From contig NZ_MQWC01000004.1 in the NCBI RefSeq assembly GCF_002954405.1, positions 4,252,402 to 4,316,401 of the forward strand: 64,000 nucleotides of DNA. Reading direction: 5' to 3'. The notes under the pieces were generated by a model. It saw nothing but the letters and a program-made list of their open reading frames with translations. It was not told the origin of the DNA and did not search any database. This document shows positions 25,885 to 35,642 of this stretch, in pieces (position 1 is the stretch's first letter; the number at the start of each line of letters is the position of its first letter). This DNA comes from Salinibacter sp. 10B. Lineage in GTDB: Bacteria; Bacteroidota; Rhodothermia; Rhodothermales; Salinibacteraceae. The position numbers and the translations under genes are program-made.

Positions 25885-26484
25885 TTACTGGGCGGGAGGC
25901 CGTAGCACCGATCCTAGGATGTGGATGACGCCATTTGAGGCGGTCGTGATGTTTCGCTGAGTCGGATCGGGGCCAATCGTGACTGTGTTTTTTCCCTTGA
26001 GGACGATCGTTTCAGGTTGCTTCGAAACCCTCTGCCCGCCTTCTCCTCCTTCTGCGACGACTGTCGGTCCGCCCTTGGTCTCTACGGAGATTGGGGGGCC
26101 CTCTAGGGGCGATAGTTTCTCAATCTCAAGGAAATCTGAGGCCATCACCTTGCGGCCGGGGACGACGTGGTACTCGATTAGAGAGTGGAATTTCGGGTTG
26201 CTCTGGGGATTGGAGAACTCCTCTTCGAGGGAGCCGGCCGCCTCATTGGTAAAGACAAATACGGTAAACGGCCCTTCGCTCTCGAGGGTGTCCACGAGGC
26301 CCGCAAAACGGATCGAAGCGGAAAAGGCCTTATTGGTAAACATTCTGTCTTCCTTAAAAATTGTGCCGAGTGTGGGCTTTGCATTCGATGTCGTGTCCTT
26401 GCTTTGAGCAATAGCGGTAGAAAAAGGAGCGGAGAGGCCGGTGACGAGCAGGAGAGAACACGTCCAGAGCACCAAATTTCGCAT
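25885..26484 (-). CDS. Secreted fasciclin-domain protein
   Basis: A 199-aa exported protein. The signal peptide MRNLVLWTCSLLLVTGLSAPFSTAIAQ supports the ATG at 26484. One FAS1 domain follows, recognisable by the H1-like block PFTVFVFTNEAAGSLEEEF, the YH motif LIEYHVVPGRKVMASDF, and the H2 block with ITTASNGVIHILGSVLRPP at the C-terminus. FAS1 domains mediate adhesion or protein contacts. The frame stays open upstream to 26760, but the added segment has no signal and is treated separately. The gene lies between a structured repeat and the beta-helix lipoprotein gene on the same strand. Confidence 0.88.
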   Translation of the reverse strand: MRNLVLWTCSLLLVTGLSAPFSTAIAQSKDTTSNAKPTLGTIFKEDRMFTNKAFSASIRFAGLVDTLESEGPFTVFVFTNEAAGSLEEEFSNPQSNPKFHSLIEYHVVPGRKVMASDFLEIEKLSPLEGPPISVETKGGPTVVAEGGEGGQRVSKQPETIVLKGKNTVTIGPDPTQRNITTASNGVIHILGSVLRPPAQ

Positions 26485-26838
26485 GGGGCGAAGGGGGGTT
26501 ATGAGAGGAGCCGCGAGCGTAGGATCGATGACTTCAGACGAGGGAGGCCCGTCCGATGAGCTGCAGAATTGAGAGCTGGTATTGACGAACGTTTCGACAT
26601 TATCGGCTGGGAAGGGACCGCTGAGCGAGACTGTATCGCGCGTAACCTCGAGCGTAATGCTCTGAGCCTGGGCCTCGAACGTCTCTTTCAGTTTGGGGGC
26701 GGTCGAGTGGCGAAGCCTCACTGGTAGAGGAGACGGCGCCGGGGCTTTCCCACACCCCACCGGCCCAGGGGAGACCCCCAGGCCGGTACCGGAGCCCGAC
26801 TGTATATCGCCGCTGTCCGCGGGACGGAGGTCTCGGCG
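26485..26838 (-). other. Open but uncalled frame upstream of the fasciclin gene
   Basis: The fasciclin frame continues without a stop from 26484 back to a GTG at 26760. A stretch reading SITLEVTRDTVSLSGPFPADNVE has alternating beta-like character and weakly recalls a BON-type strand-helix unit. There is no signal peptide, and the real signal peptide starts at 26484. It may be an N-terminal extension, the remnant of a lost neighbour, or chance. Confidence 0.25.
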
Positions 26839-28854
26839 TCAGAAGTTGCGGGCGCCGTTGTTGTTGCGCCGGTAGGTGTTATTGCTCTCAGTGACGGCAC
26901 TAGCCCCGTCGCTCGACGCCAGCCCGTACCCCGCACTGTCCACGATGCGAGAATTCGTGAGCGTCAGCGTGCCCCGGAGTTGAATGTTGGCGTCGTCGCT
27001 AAAGGTATAGATGTTGTTGCCCCCGCCGTACTCGACGACCACATAGCTGAGCTCGTTGTTGACATTGTCGGCCTGGATGCCGAGGCCCTGCCAAGATCCG
27101 CTCTGCTCTGTTACACCCGTGAAGCGAATGCTGTCGGCTTTGGCTCCCTGCGCCTTGAAGGCAGTGGCGTCGTCGGACACGTTTAGGCCCGCCTCCGACT
27201 CAAACTCGAACGTTGCGCCGGGATTGACGGTCACGTCGCTACCGTTGTTGATGGGGCGAACACCCGAGATGCGATACGGGACGTTGAGATCAGCGATGGT
27301 CAGGGTTTCATCCGAGATGCTGCCGGCATTTACGCGCACGGGGGTCTTGAAGAAGGAGTTCTCGTCCAGAGCCCCCATATTGGTCGCTGCGATGTTCATC
27401 GACATTTTCTCGTTGTCCATAATCACATTGGAGGAGAAGCCGGACAGGTCGACGCCGGTCTGGACGCTGACGCCGTAGTTGGCGTTGTTGCGGATCGAAT
27501 CTTGCACCAGCGTCACGGAGGTGCCGCCCTTCAGTTGTAGGCCGGCGGTGCCGTTGACGAAGGTGAAGAGGTTGTTGCTCCCAGCATATTCGAGGGTGAC
27601 GTGTTCGAGCCGGTTGTTTTTGTTTGCCGAGTTGATGCCGACGCCCTGCCAGAATCCCTTCTGTTTGGTGGTTCCAGTCATCAGGACGCGCTCCGCTTCG
27701 GATCCCTGCGCCTTGAAGGCGGTCGGGTCGCCCACGATCTTCAGTCCGGCGCCGGACTCGAACTCCATCACGGTTCCGGCCTCAACGGTCACGTCGCTGC
27801 CGTCCTCAATCTGCCGCGTGCCCGAGATCTGATACGGCACATTGAGGGCTGATACGGTAAGGGTCTCACCACTGATGCTACCGCCGTTGACGCGAACGGG
27901 GGATCCGAAGTTGGACGCCCCATCTGGGGCGCCCATGGCCCCGGCATTGATGTTCATAGCCATCTTTTCGTTATCGGCAAAGGTGTTGCTGGAAAAGCCG
28001 GACAGGTCGATGTTGCCTTGAGCCGTCAGGCCGTAGTTCGAGTTGTTGCGGATGGTGGTATTGGTGATGGTTATCGAGCTTCCCGACTTGAGCTGCAACC
28101 CGCCGGTGCCATTCACAAACGTGTAGAGATTATTGCTCCCAGCGTACTCGAGGGTGACACCACTGAGTTCGTTGTTATTGTTGGAGGAATTGATGCCGAT
28201 GCCCTGCCAGAAACCAGCCTGATTCGTCGTTCCCGTCATCAAAATGCCGTTCGAGGATGTTCCCTGAGCCACGAGTGCAGATCCGTCCCCGCAGACTTTC
28301 AGTCCCGTGTCGGATTCGAATTCGATCGTCACACCGGCCTCAATCGTGAGCGTCGAACTGTTCTGGACACAGATCGTGCTGGTTACGAGATAGGAGTTGT
28401 CTGGCGAAAGGGTCCGGTCACTCTCAATGCTGGAGCTGATTTCCACAGTTACCGTTTGGGCCGTCACCGCCGCATCGTCGCTGTCGGTTGCGTCACCATC
28501 GGACACTTCAAGGGTTGCGGTGTAGTCGCCGGAGACATCCGGAGTAAAGGTCGGTTGCTCGGCACTGGCGTCCGACAGCGAAGCATTGCTCCCACTGGGG
28601 GTGCTGAGCGACCAGCTAAAGTCGAGCTTGTCTCCGTCCGGGTCAGAGGAACCGGTGCCATCGAGGTTGACCTGATCTCCCACATCGACGGTCGAAGAGC
28701 TGACCGTGACGTCGGCCGAGGGGGGCTGGTTTTGGCTACCTCCGCCTTGTCCTCCCTGGCTGTTGGAGCCGGCGGAGTCGCATCCCATGACGACGAGAAG
28801 TGCTCCTCCGAGAAGTCCGAAAGCGACGAGGCGAAGAGCACGAAGGTACTGCAT
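26839..28854 (-). CDS. Lipoprotein with PKD-like domain and three 186-aa beta-helix repeats
   Basis: A 671-aa surface-type lipoprotein. The signal with lipobox LLVVMGCDS predicts lipidation at Cys25. A Gly/Gln/Ser linker leads to a PKD-like Ig domain (PPSADVTVSSSTVDVGDQVNLDGTGSSDPDGDKLDFSWSL in outline). The rest is right-handed beta-helix sequence in units of exactly 186 residues: GFWQGIGINS, GFWQGVGINS and GSWQGLGIQA begin equivalent points, with DNA landmarks at 28204, 27646 and 27088, each 558 bp apart. The last unit is truncated. Carbohydrate binding or adhesion is likely. It is transcribed divergently from an ECF sigma/kinase pair. Confidence 0.88.
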   Translation of the reverse strand: MQYLRALRLVAFGLLGGALLVVMGCDSAGSNSQGGQGGGSQNQPPSADVTVSSSTVDVGDQVNLDGTGSSDPDGDKLDFSWSLSTPSGSNASLSDASAEQPTFTPDVSGDYTATLEVSDGDATDSDDAAVTAQTVTVEISSSIESDRTLSPDNSYLVTSTICVQNSSTLTIEAGVTIEFESDTGLKVCGDGSALVAQGTSSNGILMTGTTNQAGFWQGIGINSSNNNNELSGVTLEYAGSNNLYTFVNGTGGLQLKSGSSITITNTTIRNNSNYGLTAQGNIDLSGFSSNTFADNEKMAMNINAGAMGAPDGASNFGSPVRVNGGSISGETLTVSALNVPYQISGTRQIEDGSDVTVEAGTVMEFESGAGLKIVGDPTAFKAQGSEAERVLMTGTTKQKGFWQGVGINSANKNNRLEHVTLEYAGSNNLFTFVNGTAGLQLKGGTSVTLVQDSIRNNANYGVSVQTGVDLSGFSSNVIMDNEKMSMNIAATNMGALDENSFFKTPVRVNAGSISDETLTIADLNVPYRISGVRPINNGSDVTVNPGATFEFESEAGLNVSDDATAFKAQGAKADSIRFTGVTEQSGSWQGLGIQADNVNNELSYVVVEYGGGNNIYTFSDDANIQLRGTLTLTNSRIVDSAGYGLASSDGASAVTESNNTYRRNNNGARNF

Positions 28855-28996
28855 AATCGATCGAAATGAGGTTTCGAAACAGAAAGAGAATGAGCAAAGC
28901 GTGGGGCCGTTGCGCGATGAAGCGGCAACGGCGAGGTCCGTGACGCTGGTTGCTGGATTGTAACGTTGCGCAGAAAAGCTCTTCTATTGAAAAATC

Positions 28997-29016
28997 GCCT
29001 TTCTTCTTTGAAAGGC
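28997..29016. terminator. Hairpin flanked by T-tracts in a divergent spacer
   Basis: GCCTTTC-TTCTTT-GAAAGGC is a perfect 7-bp stem. A T6 tract lies seven bases downstream on the plus strand, and a T5 tract follows it on the minus strand. It lies between the divergent lipoprotein and ECF sigma genes, so it would sit in a leader rather than after a gene. It could be an attenuator or a bidirectional terminator. Confidence 0.4.
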
Positions 29017-29112
29017 TCTTCATTTTTTACCACGAGATATGAGCGGGAATCTTCTCATTCCCAAGATTCCTCATCCATCATTTCTTTTTATTTTCACAAT
29101 AAGGGTGGCGTC

Positions 29113-29733
29113 ATGGCGTCCTCCTCTCAGGACACGGTGACGGAGCTGCTCATGGACCTTCGGAGTGGAAACGGCGAGGTGATGGATGATCTTTTCGACG
29201 AGGTGTATACTGAGCTTCGCCGACGAGCACGTGGTCAGCGAAAGCAGTGGAAGGGAGAACCGACGCTCCGAACGACCGCACTTGCCCACGAGGCCTATCT
29301 CAAACTCGTCCGTCAGGAGGAGCAGTCGTGGAAGAGCCGGTCTCACTTTTTTCGCGTTGCCTCTCGGGCAATCCGTCACATTCTCGTGGATTGGGCCCGA
29401 GAGAAGCGGGCCCAGAAACGTGGTGGGGAGAATCCGACGCTTTCGTTGGAGGCGTTGCGGGAGTCCCTGGAGCGGGCGCAGGCGACGACCGAAGAGCGCT
29501 CCGAGATGATTGTGGTGCTCGACGCCGCCCTCGGCCGACTCGAAAAGAAACACGAGCGAGCAGCTCGGGTCGTGGAGTGCCGATTTTTCGGAGGGATGAC
29601 GATCGAGGAGACGGCCGAGGCATTGGGGATTTCCGGATCGACCGTGAGCCGTGACTGGGATTTGGCACAGGCCTGGCTCTACCGCGAGATGAAGCGCATT
29701 CACGGGATGGGAAGAACGTCTCAGGAGGACTAG
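29113..29733 (+). CDS. ECF sigma factor of the TIGR02999 type
   Basis: A 206-aa sigma factor of the group usually found beside Ser/Thr kinases. Motifs are VTELLMDLRSGNGEVMDDLFDEVYTELRRRAR, LRTTALAHEAYLKLV, FFRVASRAIRHILVDWAREKRAQKRGG (region 2) and ARVVECRFFGGMTIEETAEALGISGSTVSRDWDLAQAWLYREM (region 4 helix-turn-helix). The ATG at 29113 is the natural family start; an upstream ATG at 28966 adds 49 unrelated residues. The kinase gene follows after 39 bp on the same strand. No anti-sigma gene is present, and in this group the kinase is thought to take part in control. Confidence 0.93.
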   Translation: MASSSQDTVTELLMDLRSGNGEVMDDLFDEVYTELRRRARGQRKQWKGEPTLRTTALAHEAYLKLVRQEEQSWKSRSHFFRVASRAIRHILVDWAREKRAQKRGGENPTLSLEALRESLERAQATTEERSEMIVVLDAALGRLEKKHERAARVVECRFFGGMTIEETAEALGISGSTVSRDWDLAQAWLYREMKRIHGMGRTSQED

Positions 29734-29772
29734 CTGAGCTCGGCACGTCTCCAAGAATGTTTCGCTGTGGTC

Positions 29773-32697
29773 ATGGATGTATGGAGGCAAATCGAATCGT
29801 TGTACGAGGACGCCCGAGACCTGTCGTCTGAAGAACGGGAGGCCTTTCTCAAGTCGAAGTGTGACGATGAAGCTGTGCGGGCCGAGGTGGCGTCGCTGCT
29901 TGCGGCCCGCCGAGAGGCCCCGGACTTTTTCGAAGATCTAGCTGAAGGGGTGATCGGGCCGGTGGTGAACGAGATTGGGGCGGGGGGCGACGAGGAAGGA
30001 CGTTCTGATACTCCGGACTTGGCAGGCTGCGAGGTGGGAGGGTACCGTCTGCGGGAAGAAATCGGAGTCGGAGGGATGAGCGTCGTTTACCGAGCCGAGC
30101 GAGCGGATGCGGACTTTCAACACACCGTGGCGGTCAAACTTCTGCAGCGGTTTCATTCGTCCGACGTTGAGCAGCGCTTCCGGGCCGAACGGCAGGTCTT
30201 GGCGAGCCTCGACCATCCCAATATTGCTGGACTCGTCGATGGGGGCGTGACGGACGGGGGGCGTCCGTATCTCGTGATGGAGTACGTGGACGGGCAGCCG
30301 ATCGCCGAGTATGTAGAGGAGCAGGATCTGGGACTGGAGGCCCGACTGGATCTTCTTGAGCAGGTCGTAAAGGCCGTTTCGGCGGCACACCGTCAGCTCG
30401 TCGTTCACCGGGACCTAAAGTCTGCGAACGTACTGGTGACGGAGACAGAGAGTGGGCCGACCGTCAAGCTCTTGGACTTCGGGATCGCAAAGCTGCTTGA
30501 CAATTCGTTTCCCGTGACTCGGCCCCAGACGCGGACGAAACAGTACCTCATGACCCCGGCCTACGCGGCTCCGGAGCAGGTGAAAGGGGATGAGATTGTG
30601 GCGGCCACGGACGTGTATCAGTTGGGGGTGCTCTTCTACGAGGTGCTGACTGGGACGCGGCCCTTTGATCTGGAAGATAAGTCCTTCACGGAAGTCGAGC
30701 GCCTCTTGATAGAGGAAGCGCCGCCCGCTCCGTCGGAGCAGCGCCTGAATGACACGGAGGTCGAGGCCGGGGAACTTCGGGGGGATCTGGATACGATTGT
30801 GCTTAAGGCCCTGCGAAAAGAACCGGAGCGTCGGTACCGGTCGGTTGAGGCGCTGGGGGCGGATCTTCGACGCTACCGCGGACGTGAGCCGATCGAGGCC
30901 CGTCCGGCGACGTTCGTCTACCGAACCCGAAAGTTCGTCAACCGGAATCGGATGACGGTTGGGGCAGGGCTGATGATTGCGCTCCTCGTGATGACATATG
31001 CTGCCACCGTGACCGTCCAGGCCGATCGGCTCGCCGAGCAGCGGGATCGGGCGCGGACTGAGGCCGAGACGGCTCGGCAGGTTTCTGGGGTTCTCGTCGA
31101 TCTGTTCCGGAATGCCAATCCGTACGAAAATACCGATACGCTGACGGCCCGATCGCTCCTGCGCCGGGGCGAGCGGCGAATGTCCCGATTGCAGGACCGT
31201 CCCGCCGTTCAAGCCAAACTCCTCGGTGCCATGGGACGTGCGTACCGAGGGTTAGGCAACTACGGTCGGGCGGACTCGCTGCTGGAGCGAGCACTTTCAC
31301 TGCGGTCCCGGCTTTATGAGGCTCCCCATCCAGAGCTAGCGAAGAGCCTCTACCATCTGGGGCGGATTCAACATGAGCAGCGACGCTACGCGCTGGCAGA
31401 ATCGCTCCACACTGAGGCGCTTGCCATGCGCCGCCGGATGTACGACGCGCCGCATCGCCGCATCGCTGAGAGTCTGCACCGCCAGGCCGCTACGTTTGAA
31501 GAGCAAGAGCGGTACGCGGCGGCGGACTCGATATTTCGACGCGCCCTTTCGATGTATCGGTCGGTCTTTGATCGGCCTCATCCCAAGGTTGCTGCAGCCC
31601 TCAATGATTTCGGGATCGCCCTTGTGGGACAAGGGCAGTATGCAACGGCCGACTCGGTATACCGGATCGCCCTTTCGATACGACGATCGGTCCTCGACAC
31701 GCCTCATCCGAAAGTGGCCTCGACTCTCAATGATCTTGCCGTCGCGCTGAACGAACGGAAGCAGTATGCGGCAGCGGACTCTGTGTATCAGGAAGCCCTC
31801 TCGATCAAACGGAAGACGCTTAGGCCCACGCACCCGTCAATCGCCGTCACCCTCTACAACATGGCGCTGAATCAGAAAGAGCAGGGCCGCTATGCGGCGG
31901 CTGACTCGCTCTTTCGTAACGCTTTGTCCATCGAACGAAAGGCGTTGGGCCCCACGGATCCGAGCACGGGACTGACCAGGACCAGTTTGGCTGAGGTCAA
32001 AGAACGACGAGGTCGATATTCAAAGGCGGCGTCTCTATACAGAAGGGCCGTATCGATCCGGGAGCAGTCGTACGGCGCCCAGGATCCCCGCACGGCCGAG
32101 TCGATTAGCGATCTTGCAAGTGTGTTGATGCGACAGGGGAAGCTTGCAGCCGCGGAGGCCAAATACCGTCGGAGTCTTGCAATACGCCGAGCCGGTTCGG
32201 CGGACTCGTCCAAAATCGCCACGACGCTCAACAATCTTGGACTGGTGTTGAAGGAGCAGGGCAATCTCGCCGCCGCCGATTCGCTGTACCAGAAGTCGTT
32301 GTCCATGAAACGATCCGTTTTGCCGCCGAGGCACCAGAGAACCACCCTGCACAACCGTGCCTACGTCGTAATGAAGCAGGGGCGCTATGCGCTGGCCGAT
32401 TCCCTGTTTCGGGAGGCCTTAGCGATGCGTCGGGCCGAAGACGGGACGCGCTCGGCCGACGTGGCCCAAACCCAGGCGGGACGGGCGCTCCTCGCATGCC
32501 GGAGGGGCAATTATCGCAAGGCGGAGCATCTTGCCCGAACGGCCCTCACAATTCGACGAGAGCAGTTTCGGGCTGGCCATCCCCGGATTCAAGAATCCCT
32601 GCGGGATCTCCTGAAAATATACAGGGAGTGGAATCGTCCGCAACAAGCTGCGGACTATCGACAGCGGCTTGCTACTCGCAGTGGGACAACCCCGTGA
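29773..32697 (+). CDS. Receptor Ser/Thr protein kinase with C-terminal TPR array
   Basis: A 974-aa membrane kinase. After an N-terminal segment of about 90 residues, the kinase domain has IGVGGMSVVYRAE, catalytic Lys122 in VAVKLL, HRDLKSAN (Asp214), LLDFGIAK (Asp235) and the APE equivalent. All catalytic residues are intact. One membrane helix spans about residues 395-414. A short coiled segment and then roughly twelve 42-residue TPR units of the kinesin-light-chain type follow (for example YAAADSVYQEALSIKRK). ATG 29773 is preferred over the GTG two codons earlier. It is paired with the upstream ECF sigma gene and should phosphorylate it or a shared partner. Confidence 0.94.
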   Translation: MDVWRQIESLYEDARDLSSEEREAFLKSKCDDEAVRAEVASLLAARREAPDFFEDLAEGVIGPVVNEIGAGGDEEGRSDTPDLAGCEVGGYRLREEIGVGGMSVVYRAERADADFQHTVAVKLLQRFHSSDVEQRFRAERQVLASLDHPNIAGLVDGGVTDGGRPYLVMEYVDGQPIAEYVEEQDLGLEARLDLLEQVVKAVSAAHRQLVVHRDLKSANVLVTETESGPTVKLLDFGIAKLLDNSFPVTRPQTRTKQYLMTPAYAAPEQVKGDEIVAATDVYQLGVLFYEVLTGTRPFDLEDKSFTEVERLLIEEAPPAPSEQRLNDTEVEAGELRGDLDTIVLKALRKEPERRYRSVEALGADLRRYRGREPIEARPATFVYRTRKFVNRNRMTVGAGLMIALLVMTYAATVTVQADRLAEQRDRARTEAETARQVSGVLVDLFRNANPYENTDTLTARSLLRRGERRMSRLQDRPAVQAKLLGAMGRAYRGLGNYGRADSLLERALSLRSRLYEAPHPELAKSLYHLGRIQHEQRRYALAESLHTEALAMRRRMYDAPHRRIAESLHRQAATFEEQERYAAADSIFRRALSMYRSVFDRPHPKVAAALNDFGIALVGQGQYATADSVYRIALSIRRSVLDTPHPKVASTLNDLAVALNERKQYAAADSVYQEALSIKRKTLRPTHPSIAVTLYNMALNQKEQGRYAAADSLFRNALSIERKALGPTDPSTGLTRTSLAEVKERRGRYSKAASLYRRAVSIREQSYGAQDPRTAESISDLASVLMRQGKLAAAEAKYRRSLAIRRAGSADSSKIATTLNNLGLVLKEQGNLAAADSLYQKSLSMKRSVLPPRHQRTTLHNRAYVVMKQGRYALADSLFREALAMRRAEDGTRSADVAQTQAGRALLACRRGNYRKAEHLARTALTIRREQFRAGHPRIQESLRDLLKIYREWNRPQQAADYRQRLATRSGTTP

Positions 32698-32714
32698 GGA
32701 GGGAGAGCCCGAAG

Positions 32715-35243
32715 TTAATTCTGGGGGCTATCGATCCCGACGGTTCCGTTTCTATTGCCGGTGTGCCGCTTTTCTTCGTCCGGAATGGCGAAGTACTCGG
32801 CCGGGGGGTGGAGGACCTCCTCTTCCAGCACGAGGTCGATCACATCGTCCATTCGCTCAACGTAGGTAATCTTGATCCCCTCCAGGGCGCCCTCCTGAAT
32901 CTCGTTGACGTCTTTCGCGTTTTTCTGTGGGAGCAGCACCGTTTCAATGCCGGCCCGCCGAGCGGCGAGCACCTTCTCCTTGATGCCGCCCACCGGAAGC
33001 ACGAGGCCGCGGAGCGTAATCTCACCCGTCATGGCGAGGGTATGCCGCACCCGGCGCTGCGTGTAGGCCGAGACGAGGGCTGAGAGCATGGCCACACCGG
33101 CCGAGGGGCCATCCTTCGGCGTTGCCCCAGCGGGGACATGGAGGTGGAGGTCCCAGTACCGGAACGCATCCTGCGGAATGCCAAGCTCGTCGGCTTGCGC
33201 CTTCACGTACGACACGGCCGCCTGGGCGGACTCCTTCATCACGTCCCCCAGCTGGCCGGTGACCGTCATCCGTCCCGAGCCGCGGGAAAGCGAGGCTTCG
33301 ATAAACAGGATCTCGCCGCCGGCCGGCGTCCAAGCGAGTCCAGTGGCGACGCCTGGGACCTCGGTTCGTTCGGCTACGTCTGATTCGAACTTCCGCACGC
33401 CGAGATAGTCCTCGATGTCTTGAGCGTCAACGGTCGTATCACTCAGCGTATCCGTTGCGAACTCCTTTGCCACGCCGCGCAGCACGGCGCCGATGGTGCG
33501 CTCCAGTTGCCGCACGCCGGATTCCCGCGTGTAGCCATCGATCAGCAGACGGAGCGCATCGTCGGAAAGGGTGATGTTTTGGTCGGCCAACCCGTTCCGT
33601 TCCAGCTGGCGGGGCAGGAGGTAGCCCCGGGCAATCTGGAGCTTCTCCTCCTGGGTGTAGCCCGTGATCTCGATCATCTCCATCCGGTCGCGGAGAGGGG
33701 GCGGGATCCGCTCCGCATAGTTGGCCGTGGCGATGAAGAACACCTTCGACAGGTCGTAGTCGAGCTCCAGGTAGTGGTCGTTGAAGCTGTCATTTTGCTC
33801 AGGGTCGAGTACCTCTAGCAGGGCACTGGCCGGATCGCCCCGCATGCCGGAGTCGAGCTTGTCGACCTCGTCGAGCATAAAGACGGGATTGTTGGTTCCG
33901 GCTTTCTTAAGCCCCTGGAGGATGCGGCCGGGGAGGGCCCCCACGTACGTTCGTCGGTGGCCTCGAATTTCGGCTTCGTCGCGCACCCCCCCGAGGCTCA
34001 TGCGCACAAACTCACGCTCCATGGCCCGGGCGATGCTCTGTCCCAGGCTGGTTTTGCCCACCCCCGGCGGGCCATGAAGACAGAGGATTGGGGCCTTCAT
34101 GTCGCCTTTTAGCTTGAGAACGGCCAGGTGCTCCAGGATGCGCTCCTTCACATCGTCGAGGCCGTAGTGATCCTCGTTGAGCACCGTTTCGGCCCGCGTC
34201 ACGTCCAGTCGGTCTTGGGAGTAGCGGTCCCAGGGGAGATCTAAGATCCAATCCACGTAGTTGCGGGTCACCGCGTAGTCGGGCGAGGCCGGATTTGTGC
34301 GGGCAAGGCGGGTGAGTTCCTTGTCCACCTGCTCCCGGGCGTGTGGGGGCAGGTCTTTCTCCGCGGCCTTGTGCCGCAGGTCTTCAATTTCGGCGCGCTC
34401 ATCAGTCTCTCCAAGCTCCTCCTGGATGGCTTTCAACTGCTGGCGCAGAAGGTACTCCCGCTGCTGCTCATCCACGTCACTTCGCACGCGGCTGCGAATC
34501 TGCTCCGACAATTCCATCACCTGCAGCTCCTCCTGGAGCTTCTGAAGGACGAGCTCGGCCCGTTCCATGAGGGGGATCGTCGCCAGGATCTCCTGCTTGC
34601 CCTTCACCTCTTCCTGGAGGTTGGACGCGATAAAGTGAATGAGGAAGTCGGCCGACTCAATGTTCTCAATGGCTTCCGCCGCTTCGCTGGGAAGGTGGGG
34701 GGCCTCCCGCACGATTTGCACCGCCAATTCCTTGATCGACCGGGTGTGGGCCTCCATCTCTAGATTTTCGTCCGGCTCCGGCTCCACGACGGGCTCCACC
34801 CGAGCCCGGAAATACGGCTCCGTCTCCACGTACTCCGTGATGCGGATGCGGCGCTTGCCCTGGATGATGATGGACCGCGATCCGTCCGGCATCTTAATCA
34901 GCTTCAGGATTTCGGCCACCGTGCCGATGTCATAGAGATCTTCAGGCGTTGGGCTCTCCTGCTGAGCCGACCGTTGGGCCACGACGCCGATGAGGCGGTC
35001 GGCGTCCGAGGCGTCCTTAATGAGTTGAAGCGAGGAATCCCGGCCCAGGGTAATGGGAAGGACGACGCCGGGAAAAAGAACCGTGTTGCGGAGGGCAAGG
35101 ATGGGAAGCTGTTCCGGCACCTCCGAAGCACTGATTTTAGCTTCCTCGTCCGGATTCGGGAGCGGAATGCTCTGGTCGGTTTCCTGGCCGCCGAGAGGGC
35201 CGGGTTCGTCGGTGAGAAAGGGAAAGGGCTTTTGGTCCGTCAT
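32715..35243 (-). CDS. lon: ATP-dependent Lon protease
   Basis: A complete Lon of 842 aa. The N-terminal LON domain begins with [24 protein letters not shown] coiled linker leads to the AAA+ module with Walker [10 protein letters not shown] (Lys397) and the [11 protein letters not shown]alker B. The C-terminal protease domain carries PKDGPSAG with nucleophile Ser714 and the KEK motif whose second Lys (757) pairs with it, 43 residues on, as in the E. coli enzyme. It converges on the kinase-TPR gene with 17 bp between stops. It degrades misfolded and regulatory proteins in the cytosol. Confidence 0.97.
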   Translation of the reverse strand: MTDQKPFPFLTDEPGPLGGQETDQSIPLPNPDEEAKISASEVPEQLPILALRNTVLFPGVVLPITLGRDSSLQLIKDASDADRLIGVVAQRSAQQESPTPEDLYDIGTVAEILKLIKMPDGSRSIIIQGKRRIRITEYVETEPYFRARVEPVVEPEPDENLEMEAHTRSIKELAVQIVREAPHLPSEAAEAIENIESADFLIHFIASNLQEEVKGKQEILATIPLMERAELVLQKLQEELQVMELSEQIRSRVRSDVDEQQREYLLRQQLKAIQEELGETDERAEIEDLRHKAAEKDLPPHAREQVDKELTRLARTNPASPDYAVTRNYVDWILDLPWDRYSQDRLDVTRAETVLNEDHYGLDDVKERILEHLAVLKLKGDMKAPILCLHGPPGVGKTSLGQSIARAMEREFVRMSLGGVRDEAEIRGHRRTYVGALPGRILQGLKKAGTNNPVFMLDEVDKLDSGMRGDPASALLEVLDPEQNDSFNDHYLELDYDLSKVFFIATANYAERIPPPLRDRMEMIEITGYTQEEKLQIARGYLLPRQLERNGLADQNITLSDDALRLLIDGYTRESGVRQLERTIGAVLRGVAKEFATDTLSDTTVDAQDIEDYLGVRKFESDVAERTEVPGVATGLAWTPAGGEILFIEASLSRGSGRMTVTGQLGDVMKESAQAAVSYVKAQADELGIPQDAFRYWDLHLHVPAGATPKDGPSAGVAMLSALVSAYTQRRVRHTLAMTGEITLRGLVLPVGGIKEKVLAARRAGIETVLLPQKNAKDVNEIQEGALEGIKITYVERMDDVIDLVLEEEVLHPPAEYFAIPDEEKRHTGNRNGTVGIDSPQN

Positions 35244-35642
35244 GGTGTTACCGATGGGTGAGGGGAGGCGGCGGACCGCGTCGAAAGGGCGGAAAGAGAG
35301 ATCAGCAAAAAGTGGGCCGCCCGACAGGACACACGATCCACCGCCGTTTTTGGGCGTAAAACGGGCGTGGACTGGCAGAGACGGTCATTCTGGCAGGAGA
35401 TTGTATCGAGTACCAGAGGTGCTTTTGCATCCTGCTTCGAGATTGCCGAAGGGAGAATGCCGGAAGGACGGCGGTCCTTCCATGTGGCCCCCCACGCCGG
35501 GGACCATTCTATCAAATGGACGGTCGGGGGGACTCCCTGCTTTATCGCAGTCGCAGACTCGGAATACAGAAGGCGAAGATGGTCATCAACGCCGCTATAG
35601 TGCGAAGCTTGGCATTCAGCGATGCCGCACCCGCAGGAGACA
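35244..35642. other. Intergenic region upstream of lon
   Basis: About 400 bp between the start of lon and the stop of the hybrid histidine kinase, both on the minus strand. It should contain the lon promoter. I see no gene, CIRCE-like inverted repeat or T-tract terminator here. Confidence 0.4.
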
